Assembly: GCF_034190915.1 (NCBI RefSeq) | Contig: NW_026947544.1 | Coordinates: 1,462,001-1,526,000, forward strand | Direction: 5' to 3' | DNA from: Cavia porcellus | Taxonomy: Eukaryota > Chordata > Mammalia > Rodentia > Caviidae | Length of the DNA stretch: 64,000 nucleotides | Shown: positions 11,970-24,104 of the stretch, piece by piece | Layout: each line of letters opens with the position of its first letter | Position numbering within the stretch: the stretch's first letter is position 1 | Notes under the pieces: generated by a model | Database searches by the model: none | Told to the model about the DNA's origin: nothing | The model's input: only the letters and a program-made list of their open reading frames with translations | Program-made: the position numbers and the translations under genes

Positions 11970-12350
11970 GACATTTTAATGGCAACTCTTCCCTTCTCTG
12001 GGATCACGCCTCCTTTCCTCATTTTATTTTTATGCATATTAATTGCACAAATGGATGGAATTGGGTATGACACTTTCCTACACTCACAGAAAAGGACTTG
12101 GGCATCCTCACTCTCTCGCTCTTCCCCTTTTTGCTTCCATTTGTTCCCACTTCCCTCACAGTCTCGCTTCTGCTTTCATATCAGCTTTGTTTCAGGTGTT
12201 TCCAAGATTTCATATAGGTAGGAAAATGTGCAAGACCACTTGTTTGGAGTCTGGCTTACATCACCTAACACGATGATTTCTAGTTCCATTTACTGAGCTG
12301 CAAGTGATGTAATTTTGTTCTCCTTTATGGCCGATTAATATTCCACTGCT
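11970..12350 (-). repeat. Old L1 3' end, antisense
   Basis: TATGGCCGATTAATATTCCA, preceded by TGAGCTGCAAGTGATGTAAT and ACGATGATTTCTAGTTCCAT, is the reverse complement of the conserved L1 ORF2-end/3'-UTR stretch also seen antisense at 33.9 kb. It is diverged and 5'-truncated, much older than copies A-C downstream. Confidence 0.65.
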
Positions 12351-12990
12351 CCCTGCAACACAGGTCCCTTCCCCCTTCACCAAAAGCCCCAAACCTACAA
12401 AAGTGACATTTTGAACAACTGCAAATTGCCCAGGAATTCTCCACTGAGTCAAGAAGCAGGAGAGCAGTCAGGGATGGCGAAGGACAGGTGATCAAAAATA
12501 CAACCAAGATCAGAGGACAACAGGCAACCAAGGAGACGGCAGACACCCGTGGGAAGGCTGCAATTCAGAGACAAATGGATGCGGGCGGGTTTCAGGTCAC
12601 CCAAGAGTCACTACAGTTTCCTCCTCTTCCTGAAAGTCTTCATTCATTATGGAGTTCTGGGCATTAAACCTCATGCAGCGCATCAGTTCCTGAACCCACA
12701 GACTCGAGTTAAAACAATCATAGGAATGATTTACTCAGGTGTTTCACAAAATTCCAGCTCTTAGGGTGGCTCCTGTGAGTGTCAGAATGGATCCTCCACA
12801 AGCTTCCAAAGTGACCACTTGAATGCACTGAGGTGAAACCAGGAGAGGTTCCTTTGCTTCTTCTTGGTCACATCCTTAACCCAGGGATGTCAAATGTGAC
12901 CTTTGAGTGATGTGTCCCAGACAAATGCCCCCTGACTCTTCCTGAGACATTTTCTACTAGGGATGATCAAATAGATGGTGAATGTTTAAA
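12351..12990. other. Unassigned non-coding DNA
   Basis: No gene recognised. GGAGTTCTGGGCATTAAACC at about 12651 resembles a worn antisense ID fragment. Confidence 0.4.
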
Positions 12991-13148
12991 TTTAACAAGT
13001 ATTTAAGGTCAGGCGTCGTGGCATATGCCTGAGTGTCCAGCACTCAGGAGGCAGGATTGCCGTGAAATCAAGGCTAGTCTGGGCTACATCATGAATTTGA
13101 GGTCAGCCTTCACTGCATAGTGAGACCCTGTGTCAGGAAAAGAAAATT
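12991..13148 (+). repeat. B1-type SINE
   Basis: AGGTCAGGCGTCGTGGCATA, CAGCACTCAGGAGGCAGGAT and ATAGTGAGACCCTGTGTCAG give a diverged B1 with an internal duplication of the GGTCAGCCT-type segment. Confidence 0.75.
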
Positions 13149-14039
13149 ACAGTAAAAGACACATTGGATGAACCCCTTCAAAAGTCCCACAACCACCCTG
13201 GGATTTGAACACACTGTATTCTTCTGAACATTTTCTGCAGCAGTTCTGGAATTCTATTTTCCTGAGCATCCTTCTGAGGTGTGATCAAAATACAGTAAGG
13301 CTGATGCCAAGCACCAGCCAGGGAAGGGCAGGCTTGCCACAAACATGACACCAAGTCCACATCTGCCTCATACACTGGATCTGGCACCATGTTACTTCCA
13401 GCTCATCCCCAAGGTCAAAATGACCAAGAAAGGTTAGCATTTCAAATCCATTCAGGACATGGAGGTAGCCACCACAGACACTGGGTGTGGGGAGGAAGAG
13501 AACCCCAGAGCTGCTGCAGATAGTGGCAAAGGTGATAGGATGAGTGTGTTGGAAGCGAACGGGAGGGTTCTGAAGAGGATTCGTGGCAGTGCATCTGGTG
13601 CACTTATAAATTCTTTAACTTAAGTCCAAGATGTCTCAATCATACAACACAGCAGCAGCTTCTGCACACGCTGACCTTGTAGACTCAGGTCTGAGGCTGC
13701 TGTGCTTTGACTTTGGGTGTTGCCTTCCTTTCATGTCCCCAGCATCCCTGACTGTGTGGCTTGGAAGTCTCCATTTCCTCCTTGTCCTCTGAGTTTCTGA
13801 ATTTCTGAGGAGGGGACATTTCAGAAACAAGCTGCCACCATGCTCCTAGAAAACCAGAAATTACATCCTTGAACATTTTTACAAAAATATTTCATACCTT
13901 CTCTTTTCCGTTTTCATTTTTATTTTTCCTTCCCTTTTCCCTTTCTGCTATTATTCAGCTGGTGGGTTTGCAGCATGGTTCTGACACTGAGTATGCCTAT
14001 GTTATCTTTTTTTCTCCTTTACCCTATATCTCTTTGCTG
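13149..14039. other. Unassigned non-coding DNA
   Basis: No gene or named repeat. The pyrimidine-rich run at 13900-13950 is low complexity. Confidence 0.4.
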
Positions 14040-14238
14040 TTGATGCTCACAAGCACCATTTTTGGGTCCGTGCCTAGTACTATTGTACTAGGGTTTAAAC
14101 ATGGGGTCTCGAACTAATCAACATTCCCATCCTCTTTAAAATTTTATTTTAGATAGGGCATCACTAAGTTGCCCAGCCTGGGTTCCAATGCAAGATCCTC
14201 CTGACTCAGCCTCCTGAGGAGCTGGGATTACAGCATGG
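14040..14238 (-). repeat. B1+ID-like composite, antisense
   Basis: The reversed ID-like part (AGTACTATTGTACTAGGGTT, 14077 on) precedes the reversed B1 (CATCACTAAGTTGCCCAGCC, CCTCCTGACTCAGCCTCCTG, GCTGGGATTACAGC). In sense order this is B1 then ID. Confidence 0.6.
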
Positions 14239-14924
14239 ACCCCATCTTCTTCCCCACACCCTGCTGTCTTCATCCTTTTGTTCTTCTCTCTGGGAAACTC
14301 CTGAGGAAGTGAGCCCCTCTGTGATGTCCATATCCCTTGGCATGTAAAGGTCTACAGCAGACCTTGCCTTGGATGGGAGACTTGCTAGAGTGATCACACT
14401 GGCCTCTGCTAATGTGGGTGTCCAGCTGTCCATGCAGCGGGAACAGCCTGCGCTGAGTTTGTTTCGTGGTTTCCCTGTTGAAGGATCCTAGATGTTCTTT
14501 GGAGCTGTGATGCTGTGGTCATTCATTTGTGTGGACATGAAGCAGATGCTCACAAGCACCATTGCTGGGTACATGCTTGTTTATGGGGTTGGATTTTAGA
14601 AGACTTTTAAATGCTAAACTGAAGAGGGTTTGGATTTTACTTAATTACAATGGAAAATGTTTGGTATCTGGATACAATAAAAGTATTATAGTGTGAAAAA
14701 ATAGTAGTGTCGTGAGGTATGGGGACTCAACTGCATGTGAGGAGTGTGACCTGTCCCTGTCATCAAAGAGTGGGAAGCAGGAAAAAACAAATGGGAGAGG
14801 AATGCAGATTTAAATAGATCTAGGGAGCAAGGATCTCAAGGGTCTTACAGAGTATATTATGTGACTTACAGAGTATTTCCTATGACTTGGAGAGGAATAC
14901 CTAACCCCTGCAATTCTTAAATAA
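14239..14924. other. Unassigned non-coding DNA
   Basis: CTCACAAGCACCAT occurs twice (about 14046 and 14550), a weak local similarity. No gene recognised. Confidence 0.35.
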
Positions 14925-15215
14925 GGAGGTGTTTCATTTGGCTCACAGTTCAGGGGCTTCAGTCCACGGTCAGCCAGTTCTGAGGCAGAAAGGGTGTAGC
15001 AGAAGGGCCTGGTGGAAGACAGCTGCTCCCCTCATGGTGGACAGGAAGCAGACAGAAAAGAAGGGAGCTGAACACAAGAAAAACACCCTTCCCACAGTGC
15101 ATTCTTCTGACCAGATCCCATCTCCCAATAGCACAGTTGGCCACGCACCACCATGAATTGAGCAGTGCTGTGATCCGGGCCCTGCCAAAAGCCTCCGTGC
15201 AAACACATGTAACTG
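14925..15215 (-). repeat. MaLR-type LTR, antisense
   Basis: TTTCATTTGGCTCACAGTTC, GGGGCTTCAGTCCACGG and CCCATCTCCCAATAGCACAG are the reverse complement of an ORR1/MLT-like LTR. Borders are approximate. Confidence 0.6.
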
Positions 15216-16529
15216 GGAAGCATTTTAGATTTAAACATAATACACCCTTAATGCCACCACTAGCGGAAAAAAAAAAAAAAAGAAAAACCTCTGGATCTCA
15301 TCAGCCCCCAGAAAAGCAAACTACCCCAGAAACTAGTTGTGTTTCAATGTACTTTTACCAGCATGTGCAGGTAATGTTAAAAATGTCTCTGACGAAGAAC
15401 ATTCACAGCACAGGTAAGAGCAGACAGACATTGTCCACCTAATTTTTTCCTGTCTGCAACCCTCATGTACTGCTTTTAATAAAATAAAACATGATGTTTT
15501 TCTGTGGATAAATGGTGATTTCCCCCTAATATATTCTAATTCAAACTATTTTCAGAAAGCCTGATTTGAAAATTGCTCCCATCGCTATAAAAAGCCCATG
15601 TATTTTGAGAATTAAAAGATGAGAAACAAGAGGGAAAAGATAGTTCAAAAAAAAAAAAATTCCAGTCTGTCTGGTTGCAACTCAAGCCAAGAATCTAATG
15701 TCCTGAGAAAATAATTCACAGGAGCTTTAGAAAGAGCAGAACCCAGACAAAAATAAACCTCTGGCAAATGGAGTCTGAACAAGAATCCATCAGAAAAATC
15801 TAATTTGAAAAATATATCATCGCACCTGTACATCTTATTTGGGGTTCTTTAAAGGAAAATTACTATTAAATCTTTGTAAAGAGCCAGTCCAGCATTATCT
15901 CTCTGTAGGTTTTCATCATAGGGCCATAGCGTATCTATTTGGGTATCTGTTTTGTCTAGGTTCTTGTTTTCCTGTGGCTTTTATTTTTAAGGGCTGTTTT
16001 TCTAACAAAACCTTAGGGGTAGAGAGCGACACCCCCACCCCCATGTGATTTGTTTCCATTTTTACTGCTCTGGAAAGCCAGTGTCAGAGAAAACACAAAA
16101 GCAAGAAAAATAAGCAAGGAGGAGAGGACAGCTGCAGAACTTCCGTGCTTGGTGTGTGAGCCAGGGCCAGCTCTTGGTTGAGATGCAGTCACATAAAACA
16201 AAGGGTGACCCCAGCCTCAAACCATGGATCCCTGACTCTCATGGATGCTTCTCTCCGAGGCTTTTGCTTTGCACACTCTTGGCCTCTGCTTCCCCTACAA
16301 GGGACACACTGTTCTCATCCCACAAGGGGACACTGGGTCACGCCCATTGTCACAGAGCCTTTCAAAACTCCAAGCCACTTCCCACCAGGATAAGTTTTAT
16401 GCATCTCAGAGCACCTGGGAGCTCTGGCTTTCTTTTGACACCAACAAACAATCTGCCTCTTTTCCTAGGCAGCCAAGGCTAGGAAGAGTTGGGACCCAAG
16501 CCAGCTGTGTTTTTCTTGTCAGTGTTCAC
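15216..16529. other. Unassigned, AT-rich non-coding DNA
   Basis: A-runs lie at 15270-15285 and 15647-15659. The stretch at 15470-15830 is AT-rich and not repeat-like to me. The 108- and 155-codon frames at 16156-16712 run into an antisense SINE and are not credible genes. Confidence 0.4.
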
Positions 16530-16715
16530 TTTTTGCAGCACCAGGGATGGGACCCAGGGCCTTCACACTATCTACATCCTGCTTATTTGTATTTGTGTTT
16601 TAGTTTGATACAGGTACTTACGAAGTCACTAAATTTCCTGGGTTGGGCTCAAATTTGTAACTGTCTTGTCTCAGCCTCCCAAAATCCTGGAATGACAGAT
16701 GTGTACCACTGAACT
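16530..16715 (-). repeat. B1+ID-like composite, antisense
   Basis: CAGCACCAGGGATGGGACCC (ID, reversed) is followed by ACTGTCTTGTCTCAGCCTCC and CAGATGTGTACCACTGAACTC (B1, reversed). Confidence 0.6.
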
Positions 16716-16902
16716 CAGTCAGAGTCCTTGATACAGAGTTTGCAAATTCTGAATTATTCAAGATCTTCTGCTCTGTGACTATACTCATTACTGAACCACC
16801 AGACAAACACTGTCAGGGATGAATGATCTGTTTGCTTCTACTGCCATGCTGGGAAGTGAGGAACTTCCAGTCAAGGAAAGCAGGGAAGCTATAATTCAAA
16901 GA

Positions 16903-17045
16903 CTAAAACTGAGCCTACCACAGTGGTATCCACCTATCTGGGATGCTGAGGCTGGAGAATCTGTTGAGCCCAGAAACCTAAGTCCAGCCTGGGCAGCATC
17001 ATGAGACCCCATTTCAAAACAGTAAAAATAAAATAAAGCTTAAAA
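16903..17045 (+). repeat. B1-type SINE
   Basis: ACCACAGTGGTATCCACCTA, GGGATGCTGAGGCTGGAGAA and CAGCCTGGGCAGCATCATGA, ending in an A-rich AAAATAAAATAAA tail. Confidence 0.8.
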
Positions 17046-17124
17046 ATGGTTGTGTATATAAAGGTTTTTAAATCTTTCACCTATTAAACAAGAACATAAT
17101 TTTAAAATCACTTTCATTCTTTTT

Positions 17125-17300
17125 CCTTTTTCTTTGAACCCAGGGGCATTCTAACACTGAGCTCCATCCTTGGACCTTTCTAAATTTTATTTGGAGACAG
17201 GGTGTCACTAAGTTTCCCCAGCTTGCCTGGAACCTTGCCATCCTCCTGCCTCAGCCTCCAGGGCAGCCGGAATTACAGCTATGTACCATCACTCCCAGAA
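17125..17300 (-). repeat. B1+ID composite, antisense
   Basis: AACCCAGGGGCATTCTAACA and TGAGCTCCATCCTTGGACC (ID, reversed), then GAGACAGGGTGTCACTAAGT, CCTCCTGCCTCAGCCTCCAG and GGAATTACAGCTATGTACC (B1, reversed). The ID part abuts the B1 without a gap. Confidence 0.75.
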
Positions 17301-17619
17301 CAATGTGACCAGAAGCAGATCCTATTTAACATCCTTGAAGTTGCTGTTTTGGAACTCATGCTTTTAAAACCCGATTCCTTGTTCTGGCCCACTGACCAGC
17401 TTGAGGGGAAATGGGTCTGGGTTTGCCAAGCACCTTCCCACATCAGCAAGAGCACACATGTCATTTGCCATGGTGGTGCAATGACCTTCACTGGCTGGGA
17501 TTCACCTCTGGGGTCCACCACACCCTGAGGCTCAAATGGCCCTGCACACCCAATGGAAAACAGCAGAAACAACCATGTGTGACTTCTGAAAAAAGCCGCC
17601 AACACCTGACACACTTTTA

Positions 17620-17882
17620 CCTTGGCTTTTGGGCCACCCATCTTAGAAGATATTGGCCGCCATGCTGTGAGGAGAGATCCAGCTAGAGAGACACAAATGA
17701 GACCCTCTTTCCTCAGCTGTGTCTCCCTGTGCTCACAGCCCTGAGTGATGCCTGAGACCCCCAAAGTAAAAGTTATTCCTGGCCCATATAGACACAGAGG
17801 GAAGAGAAACCATGGCCTCTGTTTTAGGCCACAAGATTTGAGGGGTGATTTATTATACAGTCATACAAACTGAGACACACAC
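17620..17882 (+). repeat. MLT1-like LTR fragment
   Basis: GGCCGCCATGCTGTGAGGAG, a central region with TGAGTGATGCCTGAGACCCC, and the end GGTGATTTATTATACAGTCA resemble MLT1 LTRs (CCATGCTGTGAGGAAG near the start, gtaatttgttaTRCAGC near the end). Low identity. Confidence 0.5.
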
Positions 17883-18699
17883 ATACATATACCAAACATG
17901 ACTCATAAAACAAAGGACTCAGCTCTACTAGAAAAAGATGTTTTGCCAAATCTCAGACCTGGTAGAGCATTACTTAGTAAATTAGATACTATGACTTCTT
18001 TTCCTTATTCATAGTTTTTAAAGTTTCCAAACATTGAATGTGGATATTTCCATACATCAGGTTAAGTGTTGTTCTCAGAGCCAATATATCTCGCCCTGTC
18101 AAGTTGCTTTTTCTGGTTATATTCTTGGAAGAGTTTTGCCCTATAATAAATTACAGGACATTATCGCTGTAGTTCAACATGGTGGAAGGCCAAATCGGAG
18201 ATGCTTATCCTAATGGCCACTTCCTTCTTCTTCTCGGATTATAACTTTTCTTCCTTTCCCCCATGCACACAAAGAAAATTCCAATCAGCTCCTCTCATGT
18301 TATCAATGCCCACCCGAAGCCCCACATCTGCTCAGAGGTCACTTATACCCCACACCCTCATATCCAGTCAGAAGAGAAAGCCTAACCATTGCTGGCTGTA
18401 GGGTCCTCTCCACGTCCTTTAAATAAAAAGGCCACTTTTACTTTTTCTTATATCCTGCTCGTTTATTGCATTTGAAAACTATAATTCTGATAAAGAAAGT
18501 AGAGAAATGCCATATGCTTCCCCCAAATTTTCCTATAACTTTCTAGAGAGGGATGCCAGAAACCTGTGTGAATTATGCAATTGTTATGTACTGTTTAATG
18601 GACAAAAAATAGGAACTAGGTGGAGACAGCGTAGGCCACAAGTTAATTTTTTCCTAGAACATGTGGAACAAGATATTAAGCAGTTTTTCTACACTGGAG
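17883..18699. other. Unassigned non-coding DNA
   Basis: AT-rich with no named repeat. Open frames of 65-66 codons have no motif. Confidence 0.4.
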
Positions 18700-18850
18700 A
18701 TTGAATGCAGAGCCATACATACCCCCTCTTTATCTTCATTTTCAGACGGGATCACAATAAGCCTCTAAACTGTCCATTCTTAAACTTCTGAACCTCCTGC
18801 CTCAGACATCAGAGTGCTAGGATTACAAGTATGGACCACCTCTCCTGGTT
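18700..18850 (-). repeat. B1+ID-like composite, antisense
   Basis: GGAGATTGAATGCAGAGCCA (reversed ID end) is followed by CAGACGGGATCACAATAAGC, GAACCTCCTGCCTCAGACAT and GTGCTAGGATTACAAGTATG (reversed B1). Confidence 0.6.
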
Positions 18851-20039
18851 TAGAGGCTTTTTTGAGGTAAATTATTAAGGTCCAGCCTTGAGATAAAAAT
18901 TTAAAGTATTCCATAAAATATTTGCATCGGTGAAAGATTAAACTCAAGGTTGTGTTTCTTGGCTCTATGTGTGAGAGGGGTTGCACACTAAAAGCTATAT
19001 CATGAATATAACTCTACTGGGTAGACCAAATCCTTTATTTTTAAGAAATAAATTGTTTCTCTGGCTACGCAGAGACGTTCTGCAAGCCAGACATTCTGCA
19101 TTTGTTGTTTCTTATGATTATTGTACCAAGAGGAACTTCTTATCAATTCTTTTAGTCAAATGGATGAAGCCAGTCACAGAATGAAACTCAGGAGTGCTTA
19201 CAGCAAAATTCACAAAAGTGTTTGAGGGAGGCCAGAGTTCAGGCTCCCAAAGAGAATGCAGTTATCATGAGGCATAACCTTTAAAATAAAAATGAAAATG
19301 CTTCCCTCCTGCAAATTCCCAAGCATGCAGATCTGCCTCTTGCCATCCTGGGAATCAGCCAATTGTAATGTTCCCCTCACAGTGCCCTCAGCCACCTGTA
19401 TCTCCGTCCACAGTGCCACCTTCTCTCCACAGGACCCTCCATCCATGTAGCTGTGGGTGCCCAGTGTTTAATCTGTGAACCTCACTTTTGGAATTCATGC
19501 CTGCAGTGGCATACAGAAGAAATCTTCTCATTCTATTATGGTCCCTGGTCAAGAGGAGAGGAGAAAGACCTTCCCCCTTGCCGCCCACCTGCCAACCAAT
19601 GGGATGGAAATCAAGACAGAGAAGTTGGAAATTCATTTTAAGTCCTGTTTTCGTGACTTTCCAAGTGATGGTTGGTTTCCTACATTGGGTCTGAAATTAT
19701 ACGAACAAAGAACAAGAAAACAAGAATCCATAAAATAGCCCTAAATTCAAGGGGTCACTTGCAGGCGAGACCTTCTGGAGGTCAGGGGAAATCAGTGTAG
19801 GTCAGAGGAAGGGGCTTTTCCTGGGGAAACACTGGCCGTTCTCATCAACTGGCGGAGAACTTTTTTTTTTTTTTCCCTTTATGTTTTTTACTTCCTTTCT
19901 CTTCAGCCAAACATACATCTCTCAGAACTGTCTTATATTTTGCCTGATTTCAGCAGCTGCATGGGAAGAAGAAAAATAATCTCCAATTTACAGAAACTAG
20001 ATACAGACAACCCCTGTGGGTTTCCTTAAAATGCTCATG
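18851..20039. other. Unassigned non-coding DNA
   Basis: A T15 run at about 19861-19875 is the only simple feature. No gene recognised. Confidence 0.4.
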
Positions 20040-20100
20040 TTGGGAGGATGAGGCAGAAGGATCCCAAGTTCAAACCCAGCCTGTCTGTTTGGTCACACCC
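20040..20100 (+). repeat. B1 fragment
   Basis: TGGGAGGATGAGGCAGAAGG and ATCCCAAGTTCAAACCCAGCC match the B1 middle. Both ends are lost. Confidence 0.5.
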
Positions 20101-20454
20101 AAGGGGACTTTGTAGCCTGGAGCTTTTCTATCACTCCCTAACAGTGTCCTCCTTATCACTGATCTTGGTGTGAGAGGAGTGCCATGGCCTAGACTGTGAA
20201 AGCTATAAGTCCCTAAGTGGTTGGTGGAGCTCCTGGTCATCCCATGCAGGAGTCACAGTGTGCTCATCAGTCTCCAAGGGGCCCCCCATAGCAAGGCTCA
20301 GACATCCACTGATGGTGGTAGGTGGTCCCCACTTCCCCAAGGAAAAATGGTGACCATTATATGCTAGCGTGATGCCCTACGAACTGCACCATGTTGGATG
20401 TTTCTTCCTCCTCTCTAGGGTTTCTGGCCCCCACATGACTATAATGAACAGCGC

Positions 20455-20575
20455 TTGTCACACTCAGAGTTTTTCCACTCCAGATTGCCTGAGCAAGACC
20501 CCAACTTTCAATCCTCCTGCTTCAGCCTCCCAAGTGCTGGGATTATTGGTATGTATCACCATGAACAGCTTTTAA
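20455..20575 (-). repeat. B1-type SINE, antisense
   Basis: TCCTCCTGCTTCAGCCTCCC, AAGTGCTGGGATTATTGGTA and TGTATCACCATGAACAGC form the reversed B1 head. Confidence 0.75.
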
Positions 20576-21285
20576 ACCCATCTTAACCCTCTGTTCTGCT
20601 GTTCTCATGCTGTTTTTAGCTCTGTAACTCTTCCGCTTGATACCTTACTAACTCAGCAAAAGGTTCTGGTGCTTTTAGAGCCTGATTAACAAGCATAAAA
20701 AACCTAGGCTGTATGACAAGGTTTCGTATTCACAGCACAACTCAGGCTGCACTGTTTACCACACTTCTATCACCTGCAGGAAATGCAGACAAGGTCGCAG
20801 TTCTGTGATATGTTATCCTTCTGGGGACTCCCTGCACCCCTTCCCAGGTGCAGAAGCAGAAAGCACTGGCCCGGGAATCCCTCTGAGTAAATTCTCCTAG
20901 CTGTTTTATTCCCATTCTCAGCAAGAGTTTAGATTTGAGATTTGTGCCTTATGGAAACTCATACAAATAATTCCACTTAATTCAGGCTGAGCGGGCAGCG
21001 TGTGCAAACCAGGGAGCAGAATGCCTTTCGGTCCCATGATGATGTGCATGCACATTCACGGAACCTGTACTTAAAGTAACAGTTGTTTGCAATAGAGATT
21101 GATGATAATGATTTTCTCTAGTTATGGTAGTTATGGTTATACACAAATCAAATAGTGTTGTGGTCCCAATGTGCCCCCCCCCAATTAATTGCCAGGTTGA
21201 AATTTAATCTCCAAAATAATGGCACTCAGAGGAAGGGTTTCTGGGAATGTTGAGGTCATGAGGGAGGAATCTCAGGAATGGAATT
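20576..21285. other. Unassigned non-coding DNA
   Basis: A C9 run lies at about 21174-21182. No gene or named repeat. Confidence 0.4.
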
Positions 21286-21289
21286 AAGG

Positions 21290-21672
21290 TCTGCATTAGT
21301 TAGTTTTGCTGGAGCTGGAACAAAATACCTCGCAATTGCACTGCAGGGAGAAGCTTATTTCAGGTTCGGTGGGTTCAGCCCATGGTACACTGGTTCCAAG
21401 GCAGAAACATCAAGGCATGAAGGAAGGGCATGGCAGAAGAAAGCTGAAAGCCAGGAAACACAGAGGGAGACGAGGAGTCAGGGACAAGAACACAGCATTT
21501 AAGGCCACACCCTCAGCGAACACTTCCAACCACCTCTACCTCAGAGCAGCAGGGTCAGCTGTGGACTCATCAATGGACAAATCCACTCATGAATATGACG
21601 CCACATAATGCAGTCACCTTCCAAACTCTTAAGACTTTGGGAGGCAACTGATATCTATCTAAACCATAACAA
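21290..21672 (-). repeat. MaLR-type LTR, antisense, near full length
   Basis: GCATTAGTTAGTTTTGCTGG, GAAGCTTATTTCAGGTTCGG, CATGGCAGAAGAAAGCTGAA and GGACTCATCAATGGACAAAT follow the reversed ORR1-type LTR order from end to start. Confidence 0.7.
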
Positions 21673-21924
21673 TGTCTTTATGAAAGAGATGCCAGACAAC
21701 TCCCTGCCCTTGCTACCCTGGGGAAACAGCAAGAAGGTGCCATCTATGAGCCAGGAAGCAGCCTTCACCAGACACGGAATCTGCTATGCCTTGACCATGA
21801 ACGGCTGGTATCCAGAACCACAAGTTATCTCTGTTTATAAGCCACCTCGACTATGGTCTTTTGTTCTATGAGCCTCCATGGGTTAAGATGACATATGCTG
21901 GAATCAAGTATTTCACAGTGGAAT

Positions 21925-22005
21925 AACATGTGCACACACACACATACACACGCACACACGCATACACACAGAGGCATACACACCATCTACAATGAGGCAG
22001 TCCAT
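21925..22005. repeat. Degenerate (CA)n microsatellite
   Basis: ACACACACACATACACACGC and related words cover about 60-80 bp, alternating purine and pyrimidine throughout. Confidence 0.75.
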
Positions 22006-22030
22006 GCATATGCACAGATACACATACAGC

Positions 22031-22944
22031 AACTGCTCTCTGCCATGGATGGTAGCATTACCTTTTAAGATCCTTGCCAGAAATCTCCAGCTAAAACAGA
22101 AGCATGACAAAACAATCAGACAAACACAGATCCTAGGACACTTAAGAAGACAGCTGGCCAAGGTTTTTCCAAGGAAGTTGGTGCCTTGCAGGAAACACCA
22201 AGGGCTAGGAGCAGACTATTTCAGTGGGAGGAAATTACTGGGTCACTGCCAAATGCATGCATGGCTCTTAATTAGACTCTAGTCTCAGGCTTTTTAAAAG
22301 ATAGTGACAAGTGCAAAAAGGTTCTAGGAAACACCCAAGGGACATAGGTGTTGAGGCATGTGAAAGCCACATGGAGAGTCCCTGCGTAGTAGCCTGGGGC
22401 AGGCCTGGGACGAGCTGGCCTGCTGACATCACTAGGTTGAGACTCAGGGTAAGGGCAGTAGGAAGAGCTGTGATCCCCAAAGAGCAGTTGAGAGGCTGCT
22501 ACATAAAGTGGGGGCTTTGGGGCAGTTTTCACCTTCAGGAGTCATCTACTAGTGGCAGCTATTTCAAAGGAAAAAACAAGAGGTCCCATGCAAAACTTTT
22601 AAAAGGTGGCAAGTCATTTAGAAAGCCTTGAAGTCGCATTTGGAAACCATCACCCCGATAATGCCTGCACTGGTTTATATCACAAGGAAAGTTATTTCGA
22701 TGGCAGAGGATTAAACGGAATCCATTCTTAAGCTTTTTATCCACGTTTATGTATTTTACTAAAGATTTAGTATGCTGGGTAATTTAGAAGGTGCAAAGAT
22801 AACAATGCTGAGCCAAGTATCTATTACATGGTACATACACATTCAGTTTTGGTTGATTTTCTTCCAGTGCAATCTCTTGACTTCTAACAATTAGTACCTG
22901 CATGAGCAAGCTATTGATTATCATCCTTTAAACTTGGACATTTT
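22031..22944. other. Unassigned non-coding DNA
   Basis: No named repeat or gene. The 106-codon frame at 22311-22631 has no recognisable motif. Confidence 0.4.
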
Positions 22945-23195
22945 GTTTTATTTTTGAATTTTTTGAGATACTCACTATGCAGTTCAAGCTGGACTTCAGC
23001 TCACTTTGCAGCCCAGGCTGATCTCAAACTCGCAACCATCCTCCTGCCTCAGCCTTTTGAGTGCTGGGCATGCAATACCACACCCACCTTGTTTTGGTTT
23101 TTGTTGTGAGACAGGGTTTCCCTTATGTAGCTCAGGCTGGCCTCAAACTCACAGCAATGGCCCTGGGATTACAACAAACATCATCATGGCCCGGC
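22945..23195 (-). repeat. Two nested or adjacent B1 SINEs, antisense
   Basis: The first reversed B1 (CAGTTCAAGCTGGACTTCAG, CATCCTCCTGCCTCAGCCTT) ends at CACACCCACC about 23090. A second (GTGAGACAGGGTTTCCCTTA, GCTCAGGCTGGCCTCAAACT) begins at once. Their T-rich junction suggests insertion of one SINE at the edge of the other. Confidence 0.8.
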
Positions 23196-23874
23196 AGATG
23201 ATGGAAAATTTCTAGTGAAAAGCAAAGCTAAGGTGGATAGTCAGGCATGATTCATTGGCTGCAAAGTGGATAGGACCAAAATTGTTCCCATTTTTCCTCA
23301 ATACTGAGAAGCGCTTATAACAGCCTTTAACTGGGAACCTCCTGGTATTTCAGTGGCATGTATGCTCCTGTAAGTGCCCCAGCACTCTGCTGTGGTTCAA
23401 TTCCCAGCCCCAAATCTGTTTCTGCACACAGCACCAGATCATGGCTGTTTGTTACTGGAATCAAAAAGTGATTACAACTCAGGATATTTTCTGACAGCAT
23501 GGAGATCAGTTCACAATGCCACTCACGGCAGTAAAAAGGCCTCACTGAGTGAGGACAGAGTTACCACTTCAACAGTTCTTTATGAAAATCCCTTTCAGGT
23601 ATCAGCTATCAGAACTCCAGCCATGGTAGTTTCATCTCTCTCTTGCCTGTTAGATGACAATGCTGGTTTTCAAATGACCTCACTGAAGTGTGCCCTCCAA
23701 GTTTACAAGAGCCAGACAGAAATTCTCTGCAGTTTTCTTTGCCTCTGCAGGATAAACGATGGTCAACCTACCTTCCCTGCCTTCCCTGTAGTATGAGCCA
23801 GGAGGCACTGACACAAGCCTGGACACACAAGAGCACTCATACTCATACTATTTCTTCTCATTTTTAAATTTCAT
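23196..23874. other. Unassigned non-coding DNA
   Basis: A 140-codon plus-strand frame (23374-23796) begins in an ID-like ATGCTCCTGTAAGTGCCCCA context and has no domain I recognise. I do not support it as a gene. Confidence 0.4.
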
Positions 23875-23950
23875 TTAGTTCTGGGGTGAACTCAGGGTCT
23901 CACACGTGCTAGGCAAGTACTCTACCCCAGAGCTACATGTCCAGCCCTGT
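23875..23950 (-). repeat. ID-type SINE, antisense
   Basis: GTGAACTCAGGGTCTCACAC, GTGCTAGGCAAGTACTCTAC and CCCAGAGCTACATGTCCAGCC form a clear reversed ID. A G-rich tract follows at 23957-23971. Confidence 0.8.
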
Positions 23951-24002
23951 CTTTAAAGGGGGGAGGGGGGGGAAGAAAAGGCTAGGATAAAAAAATCAAT
24001 CT

Positions 24003-24092
24003 AAGGCTGGGATACAGTTCAGCAGCATAAGTGCTTGCCTGACAAGTGCAAGGTCCTGAGTTCAATCCCCGATACAAAAAAAAAAAAAAAGA
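24003..24092 (+). repeat. ID-type SINE with poly-A tail
   Basis: AGGCTGGGATACAGTTCAGC, AAGTGCTTGCCTGACAAGTG and CCTGAGTTCAATCCCCGATA are followed by A16. Head, B-box and tail are all visible. The tRNA fold is not preserved well enough to be a functional tRNA. Confidence 0.85.
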
Positions 24093-24104
24093 CTAAAAGG
24101 CATC

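Noticed and set aside
16245..16712. 155-codon plus-strand open frame
   Set aside because: Its C-terminal third is translated antisense B1/ID sequence and the rest has no recognisable motif.
17279..17764. 161-codon minus-strand open frame
   Set aside because: It begins in an antisense SINE and runs through an MLT1-like LTR in the opposite direction. No domain or splice context.
24003..24092. Possible tRNA gene
   Set aside because: A-box and B-box remnants with an A-tail are the ID SINE signature. The cloverleaf stems are not maintained and there is no T-run terminator directly after a CCA-less acceptor.
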